Source: Diphasiastrum complanatum
Taxonomy: Eukaryota > Streptophyta > Lycopodiopsida > Lycopodiales > Lycopodiaceae
Direction of reading: 5' to 3'
Length of the DNA: 64,000 bases
Assembly: GCA_029204225.1 (NCBI GenBank)
Contig: CM055110.1
Location: forward strand, 43,691,862 to 43,755,861
In this document: one piece after another, positions 33,363-45,000 of the stretch
Layout: each line of letters starts with the position of its first letter
Position numbering within the stretch: position 1 is the stretch's first letter
Notes under the pieces: model-generated
The model's input: the letters and a program-made list of their open reading frames with translations, nothing else
Database searches by the model: none
Told to the model about the DNA's origin: nothing
Translations under genes and position numbers: made by a program

Positions 33363-35020
33363 AGGGCAGAAGATGGAGAGGGTTAGTATAACTCTCATGA
33401 ATGGTGCTCTATCACAAACAGAGAACCAAGAAGATTTCAGATTCAATGTCCAGTCAGAAAATGATATATGGTGGTTGGCAACATTTCAGGTAACTAACCT
33501 CATTATTACATTACATTCATTGAATAGTATTAATTCATTGTAAACTAAATCTGATTAATTCTTTGGATAGGTGCTGAAGGAGGATCATGATATATTATCA
33601 TGGATATTCTCAAGGACTTTTTATCCTAGGATCATCAAGGACCATATGGATGGAGGACTTTTCAATGTTCCAGGAGTTGGAGACTTCAATGTTGAATGAC
33701 ACTTAGCAAGTGATTTGAAAACATTGAAATGTATGTATAATGTCTCTCATGGTGCTACATCAAAACACCCTTGTTTGCACTGCATGAAAATGGCAAAAGA
33801 TGTAACTAGGAGTACAAGAATTACTAGAGAATATGCAGATCCAAACTGGAAGCCTGTGCTGCCTATCCCCTTGAAAAATGTGCATATTTGCACTCTTCAT
33901 GCAGAAGTTAGATTAATAGAAAAGATCATTTATCTTCATATAGTTTTTGCTTGGAATACTAAGCTAGCATCATTAGCAAAGGAAGCTATCTCTCGATTAG
34001 AAGATGTTTTATCAAAAGCAGGACTCCATAAGAGACATGTCAAAATTCAAAAAGATGAAAAGCTTTTAGGAAAGAATGGGAACATGCCAACTAAGCCAAG
34101 CATAGGAGGAAGAAAAGCACGTCGTTTCTTGTCAAATCATACTGGTAAGGCTTCTAATATTCAACACTCGGTCTGGACAGATATTATTGCTACCACTCAG
34201 GACTTCAAGAAAGACGGCAAAACCATAGTACTAAAAGTTGATGTATGGCAGAAGCTTGATAGTATGATTGCTATTTTAAGAAAAGAAAAATACTCTGATA
34301 TTGATAAGAAAGCTGTCCAAAGGACTTGTGTCGAGTTTGTTAATGCAGTATCAAAAGCATGGGGAGAAGATCACATCACTCATTACATAGTTAGTATTAA
34401 AATTTCAAGATGCTTTTAATTTTTCATATATATTTAGATCCAAACATAAGACTAACATTATGATTTTGACATATGCAGCACATACTAAGAGATCATACAG
34501 TATTTTTTCTCCTCATTCCGTGGACTGACAGATCGTCAGTTTGGAGGAAAATTTTGTCTTTCTTAATAGCATTTTAAAATTAGTATTCTAATGTATTTAT
34601 TTCATTCTAATTCATTCTGTTTCATAATTGGTTTCTTGTGTGCTGAATTTTTTTGCAGTCACCCCATCAAAATGATTCATTCAGTTGTGGGTGGTACACA
34701 TTACACAATGCCAAGTTATTTTTTGAGTGGTTCAACCTTCAGGAAGATGTTGATATTTCTAAGGTAATAAATTATGTTTATTCTTATCTTTAAAATCGTG
34801 ATTAGTTTTCTATTTTGTTGATGTTTTTAGCCATTACTAATACATGAATGTTTTGTCTTGCAGTTTACACTTCCTGAGTACACATCAAGCCAGGTGTACA
34901 GATTTAGACAAGAAATTATCTAGAGTATACTGGCTAGAACAAGGCCTCAGCCTCCTATTATTGATGATGGTGCAAAGGCTAAATTAAGATCAGAACAAAT
35001 ACAGATAGCATAGAACAAAA
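33360..35020 (+). pseudogene. Transposase-like gene, copy 1 (5' truncated), with Ulp1-like end
   Basis: Four exon-like blocks are visible. Block 1 (33,360-33,489) reads GQKMERVSITLMNGALSQTE and SENDIWWLATFQ, then a GT-AG intron (33,490-33,570). Block 2 (33,571-34,389) has DHDILSWIFSRTFYPRIIKD, one TGA for Trp at VE-stop-HLAS, DLKTLKCMYNVSHGATSKHP, CLHCMKMAKD and HAEVRLIEKIIYL, then a charged basic region. A weak block starts at 34,479. The last two blocks (34,659-34,763; 34,864-35,010) read SPHQNDSFSCGWYTLHNAKL and FTLPEYTSSQVYRFRQEII, like the Gln…Cys-Gly end of Ulp1/C48 peptidases. Its 5' part is replaced by gypsy gag. I do not recognise the central family by name. Confidence 0.7.
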
Positions 35021-35024
35021 ATCT

Positions 35025-35245
35025 TGTCGAGCGCTTTTCAATGCATTAAACTTCGCTAAATTCAGACTTAACACTAAAAAGTTATGCCATTTTAAGTGTG
35101 GAATCAAAATGTGGACTCAAAAAGTTACGTTACATAGATTTTAAATTTGAGTGTTTTGATTGGTCCATGTGTAAGAAAAAATTGAGAAAAAATATAAAAA
35201 GAATCTTTACAAAGGGTCTTTTTGGGATTTAGAACTCCTCTAATG
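35025..35245. mobile_element. Partial MITE-like element
   Basis: It matches the right two-thirds of 25,298-25,674 (GCGCTTTYCAATGCA, AAAGTTACGTTACRTAG, TTTACAAAGGGTC, AGAACTCCTCTAATG). The left end is absent. It directly follows the transposase-like copy 1. Confidence 0.75.
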
Positions 35246-37501
35246 TTAATGTTAATGCCAACATAGTCGCAGTTACTGCGTATTCCATATTATATGTAAC
35301 TGTACATATTGTATTTCTATAACTGTAACTAGTATAGTTAGAAAATTTCACTATACTAACCAGCATAGTCAAGTAAATTTAACTTGAGGTATTGACGGCG
35401 GGCAGATTAGCACGTGTCGGATAGGAAGAAGAAACCAACGGGATACGTCCATGCTGGCCGAACACAAATTTCAAGGTTTTCTATATTGCATTTTTATTTC
35501 TCAGTTAATTTGAACTACGTTACGTAGATTTCAAATCTGTGCATTTTGATTGGGCCTGGTGATGGCCAAAACTAAAGAAAAAAAATAAAAGTATCTTTAC
35601 AAAGGGTCTTTTTGATATTGAGAGCTCCTCTAATGAGATGTCCTTGAAAAAGATCGCTTAATTGAGATGCCTCATGTGAGTAGTTACACGGCCACCACAC
35701 TCATCCTCCTTGATGTGTGAAAAGTACAGTACTAAGGACCATAAATGGATCTTTGAATGATCCACAAGGTGATTGTATGCTTGTTAAAAAATCTATCAGT
35801 AACTAGTCATCAGAAAACAAGATCTAGTTTAGCAGCTTGATAGGAAACAAGTAGAGACAATCAAAGCATTGATCAAATAGTCTAATCCAACTCCACACGT
35901 GTGGAAATAAGGCTGTAGTATGGTCTGTAGACAATGTTTACAAAGTGCCAAAGCTGGGTTTCATTGGAAAAATAGAGTAATCACCATACAATGAGAGGAA
36001 ACTCGAGTTTCTCCTTGAGGCTCCAAAAAGTTTCTATCTTCTCACTATGGAGAATGGAAATACATAGTAAAACACACTTCCTTTGCAAAGTTAGGTGAAA
36101 ATCCAGCATGTAATAAGGAAGTAGACTCCACTTTCTTGCCCTAATGTGAAAACCCTAGCCTAGATCCAAGAGTCATGCTTGGTAGGTGCATGGTAGGTAC
36201 AAATCTCATCATAAATCATGGTCTAGATCCTACAAAGTAGGAATCACTACCAAATAGACACAACCACTCCTCTTGACTCGTGGTAACCTACTTTAGGTGT
36301 GTATGTACAAGTGGCACTTTGGCCATTCAAGTAACCAACAAACAATATTGACAAAATGTACAATATTCTACATGGCTAGATTTGCCAATGTAGGCAATTT
36401 TTCACAGATGTGCTCCTCAACATCTATGGTGTAAGACAAAGGAACATCACATATAGCCTAAGGAGAAGTGGATGGGGGAGTGGGCATAGCAGAAGCGGTG
36501 GCATAAGAGAAGCGAAGATCATAGGACTAGCATGAAAATCAATTCAAGACAAGAGAATACCTACCAATGGAAGAAGTGTGCTCCCTAATGAGAAGAGTCT
36601 AGTCCAAGAGTAACACAAAGTGAGGAGAATTCTCTCTGAATCATCTCTGACTACGAACAGCCGCATATTGTCCAATCGCAGTATGATACCTCCTAAAAAT
36701 AGTGTCATTTGAATGGCATGTGGGCCGCTGGCCAGTGATCTGCTTATGGCCAAATAATCGCATTTTGGTAGAATGTTTTCGTGGTTACACATTTGTACAA
36801 TGATGATTGATTGCACAATGCATACTAAGCCACCATCTTGAATCGCGATGGACCGCCCATATATCTACTGATTTTTGATAAAAATAAGCACGTGTTGCTT
36901 GCATGATTACATTTGATATGTAGTATACATTTTCTGCTCATAAGATGCAGTAGTTGGCTGCCCTCCAAAGGCTCTGTCCGTCTCGTTACTTTGCTCTAAT
37001 AATGCTAAGGAAAGGGTTGTGTATATGCTTACGGAAACTATCAATACATGTGTATGCTTGTGGCTATTACTAAGGATGCATCTATGAGGCACTGAAAGTA
37101 ATGATTGTTCTAAACACTATGAGAATCATAATAACAAATGCCTTTTATCGTTTGCTGGAATTCAAGTAAGGTGATAATATAGAATGAGTCTTTAGCACAT
37201 GATAACACTGAAACCTCTTGTGATGATGAGTCATGCTTGACTGATCCTTTTGCCTTGATTGAAACATGATAAGTCTTATTAAGAAGTTGCACAAGCATTA
37301 ATCTGGTTCTTTCGGTTTGAAATCGTTAGTATAAAAGGAGTGCTTCGCTTAAGCTGTTGGAGATGGGAGGCTCACAGGAAATGTCTTCATCTCATATCTA
37401 GGTACGAAGCCATAGTATTTAACACCAATACGAATTGCTTTTTTGTTTAATAAATGCAATACGACCATCAGCAGTAACACATCAAAAAAAGGACGTCTAG
37501 A
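35246..37501. repeat. Long direct repeat R1 (partner R2 at 60,752-63,114)
   Basis: The repeat starts TAATGYTAATGCCAACATAG-like at 35,246 and ends AAAAAAAGGACGTCTAGA at 37,501; homology to R2 stops sharply there. R1 contains a 689-base insertion (35,718-36,406) that R2 lacks. R2 contains a 0.8 kb tandem duplication that R1 lacks. The minus frame at 36,544-36,816 is conserved in both, but only because the copies are so alike; no domain is seen. Both copies follow a transposase-like gene, so the pair may be part of that transposon. Confidence 0.85.
35718..36406. mobile_element. Insertion in R1, possibly a solo LTR
   Basis: The insertion starts TGAAAAGTACAG and ends CAATTTTTCACA, so it has TG…CA ends. 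It is flanked by GATGTG on both sides (35,712-35,717 and 36,407-36,412). The matching sites in R2 (61,217 and 62,019) hold a single GATGTG with no insert. This size and form suit a solo LTR, but no full relative is in the window to prove it. Confidence 0.7.
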
Positions 37502-37585
37502 TCGGTGATGTCATAAAACATATTATGTTAGATCGGTGATGTCATAAAACATATTATGTCAAAGCGGGGATGTCATAAAACATTT
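37500..37585. repeat. Short tandem repeat, about 31-base unit
   Basis: GATCGGTGATGTCATAAAAC followed by ATATTATGTYA occurs twice, and a third shortened copy (AAGCGGGGATGTCATAAAAC) follows. It begins immediately at the end of R1. Confidence 0.9.
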
Positions 37586-38599
37586 AGTTTATTAATCTAG
37601 GTGTCATAGATTTGATATAATTTGATGACATAATTATATGATCAAATAGAAATTTTTCACTTTTGTCATGTGGCCTCTTAAACGGTTGCACGGGGTCATT
37701 TAGATTCATGATCAAAAGCATTTATGTTATATTGAGGACCTTAGTGATATGTGACCATATGATAAATCTTTTTAATTGCTGGTGTGTGACCTATATAACC
37801 TTATATGAAATCATAGTAATTAGTTGAAATATCATTTAGCATTGTAATAAAGATGTTGATCAATGGTGTGCTATCTAGTATATGATTTCTTGCATACAAA
37901 GCAACCATAGATAGAAAGAGCGAATGCATATTGCTCGTCATGAGATACCATGGCACACTAGGCCAATCCGAAGAGATTTATCCTTAACTAACTCGAGCCA
38001 AGTATTAGTTAATCAAATGAGTGATTGAGTGGGCAATGAATCAGTTGAGTATATGACTGATTGTTTGATTTTGATCATTCCATCTTGAAAGAAAGATCGA
38101 GTGAGATCATCACTCATCTTGGACAAGAGTTCAAACTGAGAGCTTCGAACATTGACTGCTATGTGGTCTTTAAATTAGAGATAGGCTTGTGCGTACTATC
38201 TACTGATGTCTAACAATTGTCAGTATGAACATCATTTTGATTGCTCGTCATGTGTTGTCCCACCCAAACAATTTTCTTGATAGCAATGTTACTAGAATAT
38301 TAGATTTACATTAAGCATAAGTAAAATATACATGGATTAGATGTTGGCATGTCTTTAACAGATTCTATTATATTTGTTGAGTACATACGGTCTCATAATG
38401 ATTACGCATGATGTGGTATAGAGTAGCTGGCTACAGTGTGTATATGTCATCGATGATGTCATCATCATCAGATAGCGATTCATCTCATGATCGCAATAGC
38501 ATGTATATATTGTTATTGATATTGACATCAATTGCACTTTATTTGTTATTTGAATATGAGTGTATAATTTTTCTTGCAAATTTATTCTTACAATGACAT
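37586..38599. other. No gene recognised
   Basis: AT-rich sequence with short frames only. The frame at 38,408-38,596 encodes a hydrophobic C-terminal stretch but lacks any recognised context. It may be part of the CACTA element that follows. Confidence 0.5.
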
Positions 38600-39210
38600 T
38601 TGATTGGAATTATGAATTCTAGAGAAATTATTGTACCTCCACGTGACTTAGAGAAAGAAAAAGGAATTGAGCTCTATTACAGAAAAAAGGAGCAAGCAAG
38701 ACTAAAGTACAATGAACAACTATTGACTGGTTCATCTTCAAGCTCTTCCATCAGTCGACGTAGACCGCCTATTGATCCATCACATGTATGTATATTGATT
38801 TATGTCATAATTTTTTTATTTGTAATAGTGATGTACTCCGATTTGGTTGAGGATTGTGATATAGTATATTGCTCTTTGGAAAGCCAAGACACCACTACAT
38901 CACAAATGAAGGTTGCAAATGCACTAAATGTACAAAGACTATTTTGTCAATTTTTGTCACATGTTAGAATTTGTCAATTTTCACTTGAATGACACTGAAA
39001 GAATTTGTGCAATTTGCAATTGGATTATTGGACCAGTTTCAACTAGAATATGATGAGAGGATACTATGTACATGCACACAATGCAAAGGCCTTAGCATTC
39101 GGACAAGGAGGATTGTCAACAATCATATTTGGGCCAATGGAGTGCACACAGAGAATCCAAGAGTACGAGAGGTAAACTCTTTAAAGTGTTTTTTGGAAAT
39201 GCTTTAATGT
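38600..39210 (+). pseudogene. CACTA transposase-associated N-terminal region
   Basis: The first block (38,612-38,784) encodes MNSREIIVPPRDLEKEKGIE and a Ser-rich, Arg-rich tail ending DPSH, followed by a GTATGT donor. A later block at 38,989 reads TLKEFVQFAIGLLDQFQLEY, then CTCTQCKGLSIRTRRIVNNH and IWANGVHTENP. The spacing of Cys and His and the VxxHxxxxGv pattern resemble the Transpos_assoc zinc-like domain that precedes tnp2 in plant CACTA elements. The matching tnp2 piece is at 45,001, beyond the copia nest. Broken by stops and missing parts. Confidence 0.55.
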
Positions 39211-39281
39211 TTGACACTTATGACACTTCAAGTATAGTTTGGCCAATAAATATTGAGCGATAGGATAAGTGCCACGATACT

Positions 39282-39460
39282 TTGAAGTTAATCTCTCACG
39301 CTTCTAAAAGGAAAAATCCAAATAGAATATTTAGATGAAGTTAATCTCTCACTTGCTTCTAAAAGGAAAAATCCAAATAGAATGATTAGATGAAGTTAAT
39401 CTCTCACTTGCTTTTAAAAGAAAAAATCCAAATAGAATGATTAGATGTAGTTAATCTTGA
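39282..39460. repeat. Tandem repeat, about 61-base unit, three copies
   Basis: Units of GAAGTTAATCTCTCACTTGC, then TTCTAAAAGGAAAAATCC and AAATAGAATGATTAGAT, occur three times with small changes and end just before the copia LTR at 39,486. Confidence 0.92.
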
Positions 39461-39485
39461 TTTCCATATTCAATCACCCATAATT

Positions 39486-40353
39486 TGTTAAAAATTGTAA
39501 AACATATCTATCATCTGTTGTTAATGTTTGGGGGATCCTACCCATGTAAATATTTTGTACATATCCAAGGTATGTGAATTGAGCACATATCCTTGTAGAA
39601 TAGGGCAAGTTTGGGTTAGGTAGATCAAATTCCAGTGACATGCATAAAGTCTAGTTGGTCTAGTATGATATGCAATAATGTTGACAATGTCTAGTTTGAC
39701 ATGCATATAGAGATTCACATGGAATTGGTCAATTATGACCTTGTAGAAACTCGAGCCACAATAAATGCATAATGTCCTAAGTTTCCATAGTGACATGCAA
39801 AGCATGCAATCACTCTAATGGACACATGCATGTAGATTTGTACATGGCTAGTTGATAAATTGCCATTTGGAGAAAGTAGGTAGAAGTTAGGTGCAACCTG
39901 TGCATGCTAGCAGTTAGGTGTCAAGTTTAGTTGTTTGCACTTGAATAGGTGTAGGATGTGCATTGAATGCAAGGAGTACCACGAATTTTGGCTCTCCCAT
40001 ATATGTACATATCATTCTCATTCACAAAGTGATGAAGAGCCAAAGTTTTGTAGCTATCTCATGTCATTTTGGATCTAAACAAGTATTGCTTGTTATCTCT
40101 CTAGATCTCTCTCTCTCTAACTCGTGTTGAGGCTAATGCTTATACATTGAAATCTTGTATTTTTATTCATTCATTGATTCATTGCTATTATATTCTGTTG
40201 ATTAGCATGCTAGATTGTGGATTAGCCATTTCTTCTGAACTAGATTTTGTTGATCAATCTAGAATCAGGTTATAGTGCCAATCACAAAGCTTAATTAAGA
40301 TCAGTCACTCTTGTGGACATTCCCCACACGTGTGAATTCTAGAAATTTTGTCA
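39486..40353 (+). mobile_element. Copia 5' LTR
   Basis: The LTR starts TGTTAAAAATTGTAAAACAT and ends TTTTGTCA directly before the primer site, giving 868 bases with TG…CA ends. The first 220 bases match the inverted LTR at 22,917-22,690, and a weaker relative is at 1,200-1,480. GCATG words are frequent. A partner 3' LTR is not present downstream in this nest. Confidence 0.88.
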
Positions 40354-40366
40354 TGGTATCAGAGCC
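40354..40366 (+). promoter_or_regulatory. Primer-binding site, initiator tRNA-Met type
   Basis: TGGTATCAGAGCC follows the LTR with no gap, the usual copia arrangement. Confidence 0.93.
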
Positions 40367-41122
40367 TCAATAAGCTTTGCATGCTAATTTCCCTGATAGT
40401 ACAAGAAATTCAAAGATAAATAAGCAAAAAAGCAAATTTTCACCTTTTCTAACATTTCTCTGAAGTGTAATTGGATCAAATCGGACCTGAACTAAATTTT
40501 CAGACCTGAATTAAGGTAGTATGGAATTCTGGAATTTTGCATGTGTGAAAACCAGAGATTTTCAGTCCCTTTGTTTTCCTTGCTGATAGTTCCAAAGATA
40601 GCAGTGTTATAGCTTGATGGAAAGCTTATGATCTGCACTTTCCATAAAAATTGAAGCCAAATCAATCTGAAGTGTCTAGCAAGAGTTATAAGCTCTTAAA
40701 GAGGATTAGGATAGGTACAAAATCCGAGTGACAACATTTTGATTTGAATCATTTTTTACTTTGTTCTGAATTCATGGTTTTGATCATCCTACACAAGAAA
40801 CTAAAGATCAAGATTGAGTTTGAAGTAATTGAATACCCTTTGAGTCTTTCGAGTGTCAATAGTGTTTTCTTTTGTTGCATTTCACACGTGCCAAAAGTAG
40901 GATTCAAACTAACCAAAGTGTCTCAATCCACTTTGTGTATCTGATCTAGTTAGCTTGTCTTGTGGAATATTTGAGATATGTCTCAAATATAGTTGCATGT
41001 ATTTCACATAGGAAGGTAGTATATTTTTTGAAAATACCTATAGTGAAAGAGAGTAGCAACTCTAAGTCAGATAGGAACAAGCTCAAACATATTGCAGTCC
41101 AATTACAAGAGTCTTCACATTC

Positions 41123-41875
41123 ATGGCATCTGTAGGAGATTGTCTCTTTCAAGCTAGTGAAAGACTATACACCTTCAAATATTCAATTTGGAAGGATAGG
41201 ATAGAATCCTTGTTGATTCTCTATGGTGTAATGGATATTGTAACTGGAACCGAAGTTGAACCTGCAGCTTTTGATGAGGCTCAGAGATTCAAGAAGAGAG
41301 CAAGAATTGCTCTACATATCATCAAATTGAATATCTCTGATGAGATGTTGAGAGAGATTTGTTCATGCACCTTAGCAAAGGAGACTTGGGAGACTCTGAA
41401 GAACCTTTATGAAGCCGAGATCAAGTCAAGAAAGAGGAGTAAGAACCAGTACTCTCGTGCCTTCACCAAGAAAAAAGCAAAGAACAAAGACTATGGTGGA
41501 GTAGAAGATGAGTCAGCTCATCCTTCTATCTTCAAGAAGAAGACACAAGAAGTTCAAACCAGTTGTATCATAGAAGACTCACATGCAAGTTGTGGAGAGG
41601 CATCTCTTCTGATGTCTAGTTTTTCTTCTTTACCCTTTGATGACGTATCGTGCTATATTGATAGTGGAGCAACAACTCATATGAGTTGTTCCAAAGATTC
41701 TTTTGTTTCTATTGAATCTGTTCTAGATCCTAAGAAATCAATATACACAGTAGTTGGTGATGCATGTGCAATTGAAGGTGTTGGAAGTTGTTGCTTAAAA
41801 CTTAGATCCTCTATGAATTTTACACTTTCCAATGTTCTCTATGTGCCTAATCTCACAAAGAGTGTTTCGTCACCT
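41123..41875 (+). pseudogene. Copia gag-protease with internal deletion
   Basis: The ATG at 41,123 gives MASVGDCLFQASERLYTFKY and SIWKDRIESLLILYGVMDIV, then the UBN2 gag region (RFKKRARIALHIIKLNISDE, LAKETWETLKNLYEAE). After EIKSRKRSKN the middle of gag and the zinc knuckle are deleted in frame. Next come a charged linker and a protease with an intact motif (CYIDSGATTHMSCSKDSF). The protein passes into TLSNVLYVPNLTKSVSS and then foreign sequence at about 41,865, where the minus-strand copia tail begins. The 272-codon frame is open throughout. It belongs to the LTR at 39,486; the 770-base leader between has no gene. Confidence 0.85.
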
Positions 41876-41929
41876 TCGCGACAAAGTTGCAGGAGTTCAC
41901 AATTTATGACACTCCCTTTTGAACCTTGC

Positions 41930-43330
41930 AACTTTGCATAAGTTAATCCAATTGCTTTTCTTTGTCTTGCGAAGAGTGGTTTGTCGAGTGGCTTCGTGAG
42001 CTAATTTGCAATCATGTCTTCAGATTTTATGTACTGAACCTTGAGCTCGCCTTTTGAGATCAAGTCTCGAATATGATAGAACTTCAGAGGTATATGTTTT
42101 GTCCATGAATGGAAAACAGGATCCTGGGACAGATAGATGGCACTTTGAAAATCCATCATTATCATGCATGGTTCTCTTTGTGGTATGCCAACTGCTTCCA
42201 ACATCAACTGCAACCATACTACCTCATTCGCCATATTTGAAGCTACGACATATTCAGATTCGCATGAGGATTGTGCCACCAAGATTTGTTTGTTGCATGT
42301 CCAGTTGATTGCTGCTTCGCACGCAATTGAACATCCTCCTATCACGGACTTGCTGTCATCTTTTTAGCTCGCCCAACTTGCATCGCTGTAGTGTTGCAGC
42401 TCGAATCCTTTGCCTTCTTTGTTTGCTTTGTAGGTTAATCCCATGTTTTGGGTACCCTTCAAATACTGTAGAATTCGTTTCGCCATTTGCCAATGTGTCA
42501 TGCCAGGATTCAAAGAGAATTGGCTTAAAGCATAGACAGAGAAGGCCAAATCAGGTCTGGTACAGGTTGTGAGGTACATCAGACTATCAATTAGATTTTG
42601 GTAGGGTATACCTTACATTTTCTGTCTCTCCTCATCTGTGTTCGGGCAATCATGTTTCGTTAGTCTGGCTCCAGCTATCATTGGTGTGTCTTTTTCTTTG
42701 CAGTCCATCATTTGGTGCTGCTTTAGCACCTTTTCGGCGTACTCTGACTGACTCAGATGCATTTCTCTTCTCATTCAATTTCTTCTGATTTCCAGCCCAA
42801 AGTATTTTGTTGCTTCTCCTAGATCTATGATTTCATAACTTTTAGAAATTTGACTCTTCGTTTCTTTGATTAGCATCAAGGAATTTCCTATCATTAGGGA
42901 GTCATCTAAAAATATAGTCAGAATCACAAAAAAAATTTCTACTTTTTTTATATAGACATTACAGTCTGGTTGTGTAGGAATGTAATCTAGAGACTTGAGA
43001 AGACTATCGATCTTCTTATACCAAGATCATGATGCTTGCTTCAGACCATAAATGCATCGTTGCAACCGACAAACATATTGTCGATTGTCGGGGTCTTCGA
43101 ATCCTTCAGGCTGCTTCATGAGGATGTCTCCTCTAGATCTCCATGGAGAAAGGCTGTTTTTACATCAATCTGGTGAATTTCCAGATTGTATTGAGTTGCG
43201 TATGCAAGGAGCAGTCGAATGCTTGTCATTTTCACCATACAATCTTTCATGCCAAACCTTTCAAGAATGGAAGTAACATACTTTGATTGCTATTGTCTCA
43301 AAATCCAAATCCAATGAGATCGACCCAACA
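41930..43330 (-). pseudogene. Copia RT and RNase H remnant, minus strand
   Basis: From 43,330 leftward the RT steps are readable through frame changes: HQIDVKTAFLHGDLEE, LKQAS, CNVYIKKVEIFFVILTIFLD (the YVDD active site now reads FLDD), DLGEATKYFGLEI and SQSEYAEKVLKQH. The next open parts are MYLTTCTRPDLAFSVYALSQ (42,579-42,364) and RNase H (42,345-42,001) with SSCESEYVVAS (Glu), then HIPLKFYHIRDLI and MIAN-stop-LTKPLDKP. Several stops. It meets the plus-strand gag of another element at about 41,875 and the plus-strand copia at about 43,340. Confidence 0.88.
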
Positions 43331-43339
43331 GACTGATTT

Positions 43340-44178
43340 TCATCAATCCGCAACGATATCTCAACATCGTGCTGGAAAAGTATGGAATGGCCACTTACAA
43401 ACCAAGTCACTTTCCACTTGACCCTGGACTAAAGTTATCAAATGAACAGTCCCCTCAAATTGAGACAGAAAAGGAGGAAATAAAACAATACCCATTTCAT
43501 TCTATCATCAGCTCACTGATGTAAGCAATGATCTACACGCGACCAGCAGACCTTGCATATTCGATGAATATGCTCAGCCAGTTCCTATCAAATCCAGGCT
43601 TAACTCATTGGAAGGCACTAACAAAGGTCATGAAGTACATCCAAGCAATGAAAACTCTCAACATTTGCTACGGAGGCAACCAAACTGCCAACAGCCTTGA
43701 AGCCTACATAGATGCAGATTGGGCAGGAGATGTCGATACCAGAAAATCAACTTCTTGATTTGTATTTTTATACAACGAAGGCCCAATCTCATGGAACAGA
43801 CGAACGCAGACCTTAGTTGCATTATCATCAATGGAATCCAAATACACAGCTACCACAAATGCAACCAAAGAGGCGATCTGGCTAAGGCAAATGCTTGCAG
43901 ACATCAACCTTGCACAAACACTTCCTACAACAATCTATTGTGACGATCAAAGCACAATAGCGCTATCTCTCAATCCGAGATTTCACTCTCGAAGCAAGCA
44001 TATTGAAATCAAGTATCATTACCTTAGAGAGAAAGTGCATAGCAAGGAAGCAGCATAAGTGTTATGCAGGACAAAATATGTGGCAGTAGATTACATCACA
44101 AAGGCTTTATCAAAGGAGCATCATCTCAGATTTAACGATGTGTTAAATCTGAAGATCAAAGCTTTTCAAAATCCACAT
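43340..44178 (+). pseudogene. Copia RT end and RNase H remnant, plus strand
   Basis: The open part 43,528-43,758 reads MIYTRPADLAYSMNMLSQFL and EAYIDADWAGDVDTRKSTS, with the RNase H Asp. After a stop, ISWNRRTQTLVALSSMESKY (Glu) and TIYCDDQSTIALSLNPRFHS (Asp) follow, then HIEIKYHYLREKV and DYITKALSKEHHL, the usual copia C-terminus. All three main RNase H acidic positions are present, but stops at 43,759 and 44,056 break it. It is followed at once by the polypurine tract and 3' LTR. Confidence 0.88.
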
Positions 44179-44179
44179 T

Positions 44180-44188
44180 AAGGGAGAG
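44180..44188 (+). promoter_or_regulatory. Polypurine tract
   Basis: AAGGGAGAG directly before the LTR start TGTTAG: the expected plus-strand primer of a copia element. Confidence 0.85.
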
Positions 44189-44865
44189 TGTTAGATTTTA
44201 ATACTCAGCCTTAACAATCGTTCAAGTAACGAGTATCCTTAAAAAGGCTGAAGGCCGACTACATATTTCGGACCTTCACATTTTTCGCAATCTTTGTTTT
44301 TGCCTTGAAACATTTTTAAGGCACCTTCGTCTTTTTTGCCCTCTTCACATTTTCGTACCTTCAAGAAAATGCGACACAGTAACCAAGATGCCTTGAAATT
44401 CATTTCAGGCATATCTTCGGGATTTTCACACCTTTGGGATTTACATGCTTTCTCTGTTCAAAGGCACCTTCGGGTTTTTCGGGTTTTTCACAACAGTGGC
44501 AGACCAACTTCACCAAATTGTCATCAACCCTAGAACAATTGGACAGCTAAATATCCCAAGGGTGGTTACCTACTTTGTACATATACAAAGACTGGCGTAA
44601 ATGGCATTCAATGGTAATAAGATATTTTTAAGACACTTGTAAATATATATATACTACTAGCTGGATCAAGCTAAGTAAGTAAGATTATTATTATCATAAT
44701 TATCTATAGTCAGCATAATTATGCTCAACAATCAAGCTGAAGTAATCACTTCAAGAATTGTACTCACTGTTGATATTAATCAGAGTGCAATTTTCTGTCT
44801 CACTACTATATTGTTCATTTGCGCACTTTGTATGAATGATTCATCTTGAATATTTCTACTGTAAT
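44189..44865 (+). mobile_element. Copia 3' LTR (right end approximate)
   Basis: It starts TGTTAGATTTTAATACTCAG after the polypurine tract. It contains TATATATATAC near 44,646-44,656 and probably ends at TAATTGTTGCA (about 44,865). It does not match the LTR at 39,486, so the nest holds at least two copia families plus the minus-strand piece. Confidence 0.7.
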
Positions 44866-45000
44866 TGTTGCATTTTTGATCCTACATGCCTACGCTCAAA
44901 GCTTCGAGCTTCCACTGCTTGCTGTCCTCTTGATTTTCGACATCAAGAAGGGGCACCTAATCTTGCCCTCTTTATCCCGGGATAATACAAGGCAAAAAAT

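Noticed and set aside
36544-36816. Minus frame in R1 (also 61,355-61,627 and 62,161-62,370) as a conserved gene
   Set aside because: It is shared only because the DNA copies are young and nearly identical. It has no domain, and one copy is shortened at its start, showing no constraint.
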